Below, in pieces: positions 61,101-64,000 of a stretch of DNA of 64,000 nt. Source of the DNA: Flagellimonas aequoris (lineage in GTDB: Bacteria > Bacteroidota > Bacteroidia > Flavobacteriales > Flavobacteriaceae); NCBI RefSeq assembly GCF_003584165.1, contig NZ_QXFJ01000019.1:47680-111679 (forward strand). The letters are read 5' to 3'. The notes below the pieces were generated by a model. The model was not told the origin of the DNA. It searched no databases and saw only the letters and a list, made by a program, of their open reading frames with translations. Position numbers and translations under genes: made by a program. Within the stretch, counting starts at the first letter, position 1; the number at the start of each line of letters is the position of its first letter.

Positions 61101-63161
61101 TTTAGCATCAACAATGTGAACGATACCCCCGAAGGAGGGAATATCACAGTGGATGTAATTCAGGATTTGGGATATGCGTTTGTTGCAAGCGATTTCACTT
61201 TTGCTGATGATGATCCGAGTGATGCATTCAACGGCATTCAGGTAGTATCTCTTCCCTCAAAAGGAACATTGACGTATAACGGCAACCCCGTATCCATCAA
61301 TGATATGATTGATGATGTGACCTTGTTGGTATACACCACGGAGAGCGGTGAATTTGGAGAAAGCTACGCTTCCTTTTCATTTAAAGTGAAGGATGGGGAT
61401 GATGCATTGAGTAGTACTACCTATAATGCAAATATTACAGCGGCCCAAGATACCGATGGCGATGGAATCCCTGACGATTCTGACGACGACGATGATAATG
61501 ACGGTACTTTGGACATCAATGACGATTTCCCAAAAGATCCTACCGAGGACACCGATACCGATGGTGATGGAACCGGGGACAATGCCGATGATGACGATGA
61601 TGGTGACGGTACCTTGGACATCAACGACGCTTTTCCAAAAGATCCAACGGAGGACACCGATACCGATGGTGACGGGACAGGGGACAATGCCGACGATGAC
61701 GATGACGGCGACGGCACCCTTGACATCAACGACGCCTTCCCGAAAGACCCAACGGAGGATACCGATACCGATGGTGATGGAACCGGGGACAATGCCGATG
61801 ACGACGATGACGGTGATGGCACTTTGGACATCAATGACGATTTTCCAAAAGACCCTACCGAGGATACCGATACCGATGGTGACGGGACAGGTGACAATGC
61901 CGATGACGACGATGACGGTGACGGAACCTTGGACATCAACGATGCTTTCCCAAAAGATCCTATGGAGGACACCGATACGGATGGTGACGGAACGGGCGAC
62001 AATGCCGATGATGACGATGACGGCGACGGAACCTTGGATATCAACGACGCCTTTCCAAAAGATCCTACGGAGGACACCGATACCGATGGTGATGGAACAG
62101 GGGACAATGCCGATGATGACGATGATGGTGACGGTACCTTGGACATCAATGATGCTTTCCCGAAAGATCCTACTGAGGACACCGATACCGATGGCGATGG
62201 AACTGGCGATAATGCCGATGATGACGATGACAACGATGGTACTCTGGATATCAACGATGCTTTCCCAAAAGACCCAACAGAGGACACCGATACCGACGGT
62301 GACGGGACAGGGGACAATGCCGATGATGACGATGACGGCGACGGGACCCTTGACATCAACGATGCTTTCCCGAAAGACCCAACGGAGGATACCGATACCG
62401 ATGGTGACGGAACAGGTGACAACGCTGATAATGATGCGGATAACGATGGTGTACCCGATGATGAGGATGCCTTCCCAACAGATCCGAATGAAAGTTCAGA
62501 TGTTGATGGTGACGGAATTGGCGACAATGCCGATAATGATGATGACAATGACGGAGTGGAAGACGTGGACAACGATGGTGACGGTCTTGGTGATAATGTG
62601 GACAATGATGACGATAATGATGGCATACCTGATAATGAAGATGCCTTCCCAACAGACGCCAATGAGGATACCGACACGGATGGCGATGGTATTGGAGATA
62701 ATGCCGATACCGATGATGATGGGGACGGATATTCCGATGAAGTCGAGTTGAACGAGGGTACTGACCCAACAGATGCTTCGAGTACTCCTTTGGATACGGA
62801 CGGTGATGGTATTCCTGATAGTCTGGACGATGACGATGACAATGACGGTGTTGCGGATTGGGATGATGCCTTCCCGACCAGTGAGGAGCCCACTTTGGTA
62901 CCTGCCCAGGCCTTCACACCCAATGGTGACGGCAACAACGATACTTGGATCATTCCAGGAATCGACAATTATCCCAACAATGTGGTGAAGGTGTACAACC
63001 GATGGGGACACGAGGTGTTCGCCGCAAGATCCTATCGTAACGATTGGGGAGGTTTCTACAAGAGCAGGAACGAAAAACTCCCTGCGGGATCCTATCTGTA
63101 CATTCTTGATCTTGGCAATGGCAGTGCTCCGTTACAGGGCTGGATCTTTATCAACTATTAA
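58110..63161 (+). CDS. Giant surface protein with cadherin-like and thrombospondin type 3 repeats and T9SS type-B sorting domain
   Basis: 1683 residues. Signal peptide about 1-24 (ending VKAQ); a concanavalin/LamG-like region about 85-330; PKD-like and Ig-like segments to about 810; tandem cadherin-like domains about 820-1105 (motifs such as VYTPDANKNGTDTVTYELDD and FSYEHDGDESGTDSFTYNF); a thrombospondin type 3 region about 1112-1590 rich in DxDxDG calcium-binding loops; and a C-terminal CHU_C/T9SS type-B domain (about 1597-1683) with FTPNGDGNNDTW, VKVYNRWGHEVF and LPAGSYLYILDLGNG. It should be exported by the type IX system and act as an adhesin or matrix protein. The downstream PorP/SprF gene (33 bp) is the expected partner of type-B substrates. 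Confidence 0.92.
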   Translation: MKQTITNTLSFFLLFLLFGAVKAQTVDMTVKQGPNVDVMVTVGSANVDLSTFEADLEQAMHLKGIPLGKLRVEAFQRSSISSDQADASDIFNSWNIMDFNGAEPPNAHNYLSSAGGGAYSGPYFSFDSGTNQILADPVARNSGNYGVAMYDPTGDVSDGTISATFGLSGAPYTHAEVGFIFKKEDNNNFYAYIIDNHTACGNLMNYAPGDGYPAEAILKRENGVTTILAVNTNSGTTGTATYGWNPSRTDMFSAFYNGQEIEFKIEMSGDDIKISRRGGGGNAGTDWVEAFDITDSTFSSGSYGFYVHEQQNAYFKDINIEKLELRAFKDVLREPQWRNSALRFNVNLDDIEVADFDVDTDLSEILMRTINEDIHYIGWGTNANEAQFERFITQNNNQGTFINRDAGSWSTWIDDMAQYIYEQYQFGTVSAGEFFIAGTSVEIDVDPAQLKNNTANASYPSGRWKITHDETYFENNTGRVSWSGLYLEDVPEYYEKPGKYTFTFEEMPTAPTTLYFHRRPVASFTYSNDTGFINNTSYDLDGGSNNGINQSEWKWKAVDAASTNDWVDGQFDKNAVSDGQYLVMLRVQDHQGTWSSPTSIYVEKTSGSGGSTDLPIAQFNIQPDLINTYTGNMTIAIEDNSVDPYGRTLSTQEWIVTQRTYDGNGDPTDTQIYNASTPLTDFSAYNNLSADYIISLRTQTDTGVWSEPFYRTLTIVDDNTLPTITANPSSGSLDTNTDIQLVFQDENGGSGFDVQRFAKVQSATPPATDNAAWTSWSNSQSKTTSFNSGGSGWYIHAEVMDNAGNVGTATFGPYDITLVVSADDDLAILDEDTVSDPIDVLYNDVYDTGVTPTVTITVQGTKGTAVVNGSNQVVYTPDANKNGTDTVTYELDDQGQKVTANITLSILPADDEPVANADSFNLDENATLNEDVSTNDVEIDGDDLVYHIITNPSHAASFTFNADGTFSYEHDGDESGTDSFTYNFEDAVSFSETVTVSFSINNVNDTPEGGNITVDVIQDLGYAFVASDFTFADDDPSDAFNGIQVVSLPSKGTLTYNGNPVSINDMIDDVTLLVYTTESGEFGESYASFSFKVKDGDDALSSTTYNANITAAQDTDGDGIPDDSDDDDDNDGTLDINDDFPKDPTEDTDTDGDGTGDNADDDDDGDGTLDINDAFPKDPTEDTDTDGDGTGDNADDDDDGDGTLDINDAFPKDPTEDTDTDGDGTGDNADDDDDGDGTLDINDDFPKDPTEDTDTDGDGTGDNADDDDDGDGTLDINDAFPKDPMEDTDTDGDGTGDNADDDDDGDGTLDINDAFPKDPTEDTDTDGDGTGDNADDDDDGDGTLDINDAFPKDPTEDTDTDGDGTGDNADDDDDNDGTLDINDAFPKDPTEDTDTDGDGTGDNADDDDDGDGTLDINDAFPKDPTEDTDTDGDGTGDNADNDADNDGVPDDEDAFPTDPNESSDVDGDGIGDNADNDDDNDGVEDVDNDGDGLGDNVDNDDDNDGIPDNEDAFPTDANEDTDTDGDGIGDNADTDDDGDGYSDEVELNEGTDPTDASSTPLDTDGDGIPDSLDDDDDNDGVADWDDAFPTSEEPTLVPAQAFTPNGDGNNDTWIIPGIDNYPNNVVKVYNRWGHEVFAARSYRNDWGGFYKSRNEKLPAGSYLYILDLGNGSAPLQGWIFINY
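61548..62387 (+). repeat. Eight in-frame 105-bp tandem repeats encoding 35-residue thrombospondin type 3 units
   Basis: Residues 1147-1426 of the adhesin consist of eight copies of a 35-residue unit (DTDTDGDGTGDNADDDDD followed by GDGTLDINDAFPKDPTE). Only a few positions vary (A or D before FPKDP, G or N before DGT, one T to M). At the DNA level the units differ mainly at silent sites. More diverged units of the same type precede and follow. Confidence 0.95.
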
Positions 63162-63194
63162 AAATCAACAAAACAAAAAACACAGCTTAAAATC

Positions 63195-64000
63195 ATGAAT
63201 ACAACAAATAGAATAGCAATACTGATCATGGCCTTGGTCCTTTCGGTGGCCGTAAAGGCCCAACAGGACCCGAACTATACCTTTTACCGGTACAATATGA
63301 ACATCTATAACCCCGCTTTTGCGGGAAGTTCGGAGTCGGCAGAACTCTCGTTGGGCATCAGGAGCCAATGGGCGGGCATCCAAGGGGCACCGGAGAGCCA
63401 AAGTGCGATCTTCGGGATGCCGATGGGCAGGAACCTTGGCCTCGGGGTCTCCATCCTGAACGACAAGACCTTTATAGAGCACCAGACCTGGGTGGCCATC
63501 GATGTGTCCTATCACATACAGTTGGATGGGGACCATACATTGTACTTTGGTATCAAGGGGAGCGCGAATTCCTACGATGCCAATACCGATGGATTGATCA
63601 CCTACGGAGTGGGGCAGGACGGGGCACTTGTGGGCTACGAGAGCCGTTTCACGCCCAATGTGGGCGCCGGGGTGTTCTTGAAGCACGACAGGTATTTTGT
63701 TTCGGTGTCGGCACCGAAGCTGTTGACCCCTGACCGTCTCCAGGAGCGTGATGGCAATGCCTACCTGGGTGTGGACCGTATGCACGCCTATCTGAGCGGG
63801 GGGTACACCTTTCTCCTCGGCAAGACCCTGGATCTGAAGACCATGGGGATGTTCCGTTACGCGGATGCCTCGCCCATGTCCCTGGAACTTACGGGGATCT
63901 TGGATTTCGGGGAGCGTTTTGAATTCGGTGCCTCCTACCGTTTCGATGAGAGTGTCAGTGGCCTGGTGCTGTTCAATATCAGCAACGGGCTGAACATAGG
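63195..64000 (+). CDS. PorP/SprF-family type IX secretion membrane protein, 3' end cut by window
   Basis: The frame is open from ATG 63195 to the window edge (268 codons). A signal peptide (about 1-22, ending VKAQ) is followed by the PorP/SprF opening QQDPNYTFYRYNMNIYNPAFAG, then SLGIRSQWAGIQGAPESQS and beta-barrel-like repeats (LGLGVSILNDK, YHIQLDGDHTLYFGIKGS). Such proteins sit in the outer membrane and are encoded next to T9SS type-B substrates, whose secretion or anchoring they support (SprF with SprB is the studied case). The gene is visibly more GC-rich than its neighbours, with mostly G or C in third codon positions (CTG, GGC, ACC). Confidence 0.9.
   Translation, partial: MNTTNRIAILIMALVLSVAVKAQQDPNYTFYRYNMNIYNPAFAGSSESAELSLGIRSQWAGIQGAPESQSAIFGMPMGRNLGLGVSILNDKTFIEHQTWVAIDVSYHIQLDGDHTLYFGIKGSANSYDANTDGLITYGVGQDGALVGYESRFTPNVGAGVFLKHDRYFVSVSAPKLLTPDRLQERDGNAYLGVDRMHAYLSGGYTFLLGKTLDLKTMGMFRYADASPMSLELTGILDFGERFEFGASYRFDESVSGLVLFNISNGLNI

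Noticed and set aside
61548..62387. Regular 105-bp repeats considered as a possible CRISPR-like or non-coding array
   Set aside because: There are no unique spacers; the repeats are contiguous, in frame and encode calcium-binding protein units.
61421..62968. A 515-residue serine-rich open frame on the minus strand and a long alternative plus frame over the repeat region
   Set aside because: Both are shadows created by the periodic, stop-free codon pattern of the thrombospondin type 3 repeats; the real frame is that of the adhesin.

Overview
The window looks like chromosomal DNA of a marine Flavobacteriaceae (Bacteroidota), plausibly a Muricauda/Allomuricauda-type genome, although the exact genus cannot be fixed from the sequence alone. 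The evidence is four SusC/SusD outer-membrane pairs, ECF sigma/FecR anti-sigma regulation, a type IX secretion (T9SS) type-B C-terminal domain with an adjacent PorP/SprF protein, and moderate-to-low GC with AT-rich leaders. No rRNA, tRNA, insertion sequence, phage gene or CRISPR array was seen.

Layout. (1) 1-2949, minus strand: a truncated membrane thiol oxidase (C39-like plus VKOR domains) and a LytS/LytTR two-component pair. (2) 3186-15070: polysaccharide utilisation locus 1, with a CBM9-like protein, a GH10-like lipoprotein, SusC1/SusD1, a GH29 alpha-L-fucosidase and a GH78 alpha-L-rhamnosidase. (3) 15287-30382: a locus that looks devoted to peptides. It holds a secreted amidohydrolase (minus strand), a divergent ECF sigma/FecR pair, STN-bearing SusC2/SusD2, two tandem S10 serine carboxypeptidases, a second amidohydrolase and a proline dehydrogenase. 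(4) 30429-36288: a sugar-oxidation block with GH43, GMC oxidoreductase, Gfo/Idh/MocA oxidoreductase, gluconate dehydrogenase subunit 3-like protein and a NagB-type deaminase. (5) 36391-47881: a minus-strand membrane protein with an HTH-like N-terminus, divergent from SusC3/SusD3, a DUF4886 SGNH hydrolase, an SLC13/DASS transporter and two surface lipoproteins; this cluster has no recognisable glycosidase. (6) 48148-56188: FecR then ECF sigma (reverse of the common order), STN-bearing SusC4/SusD4 and a YdcF/SanA-type protein. (7) 56468-64000: a Crp/Fnr regulator, a stand-alone DUF4347 protein, a 1683-residue surface protein with thrombospondin type 3 repeats and a T9SS type-B sorting domain, and a truncated PorP/SprF gene.

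Regulatory logic. The two SusC proteins with an N-terminal STN signalling domain (SusC2, SusC4) are the two that sit beside ECF/FecR pairs. The two without STN sit near other regulators: SusC1 is in the neighbourhood of the LytTR system, and SusC3 is divergent from the HTH-like membrane protein across a 167-bp spacer containing two inverted repeats. Two FNR-like palindromes flank the Crp/Fnr gene, one upstream of it and one upstream of the DUF4347/adhesin operon.

The most interesting items are the HTH-like transmembrane protein and its palindromes, the peptide-type SusCD locus with a localised near-identity tract in its duplicated carboxypeptidases, the glycosidase-free SusCD/SGNH/DASS cluster, and the Crp/Fnr-linked DUF4347/T9SS adhesin operon. 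All functions are read from sequence motifs; no database search was run.
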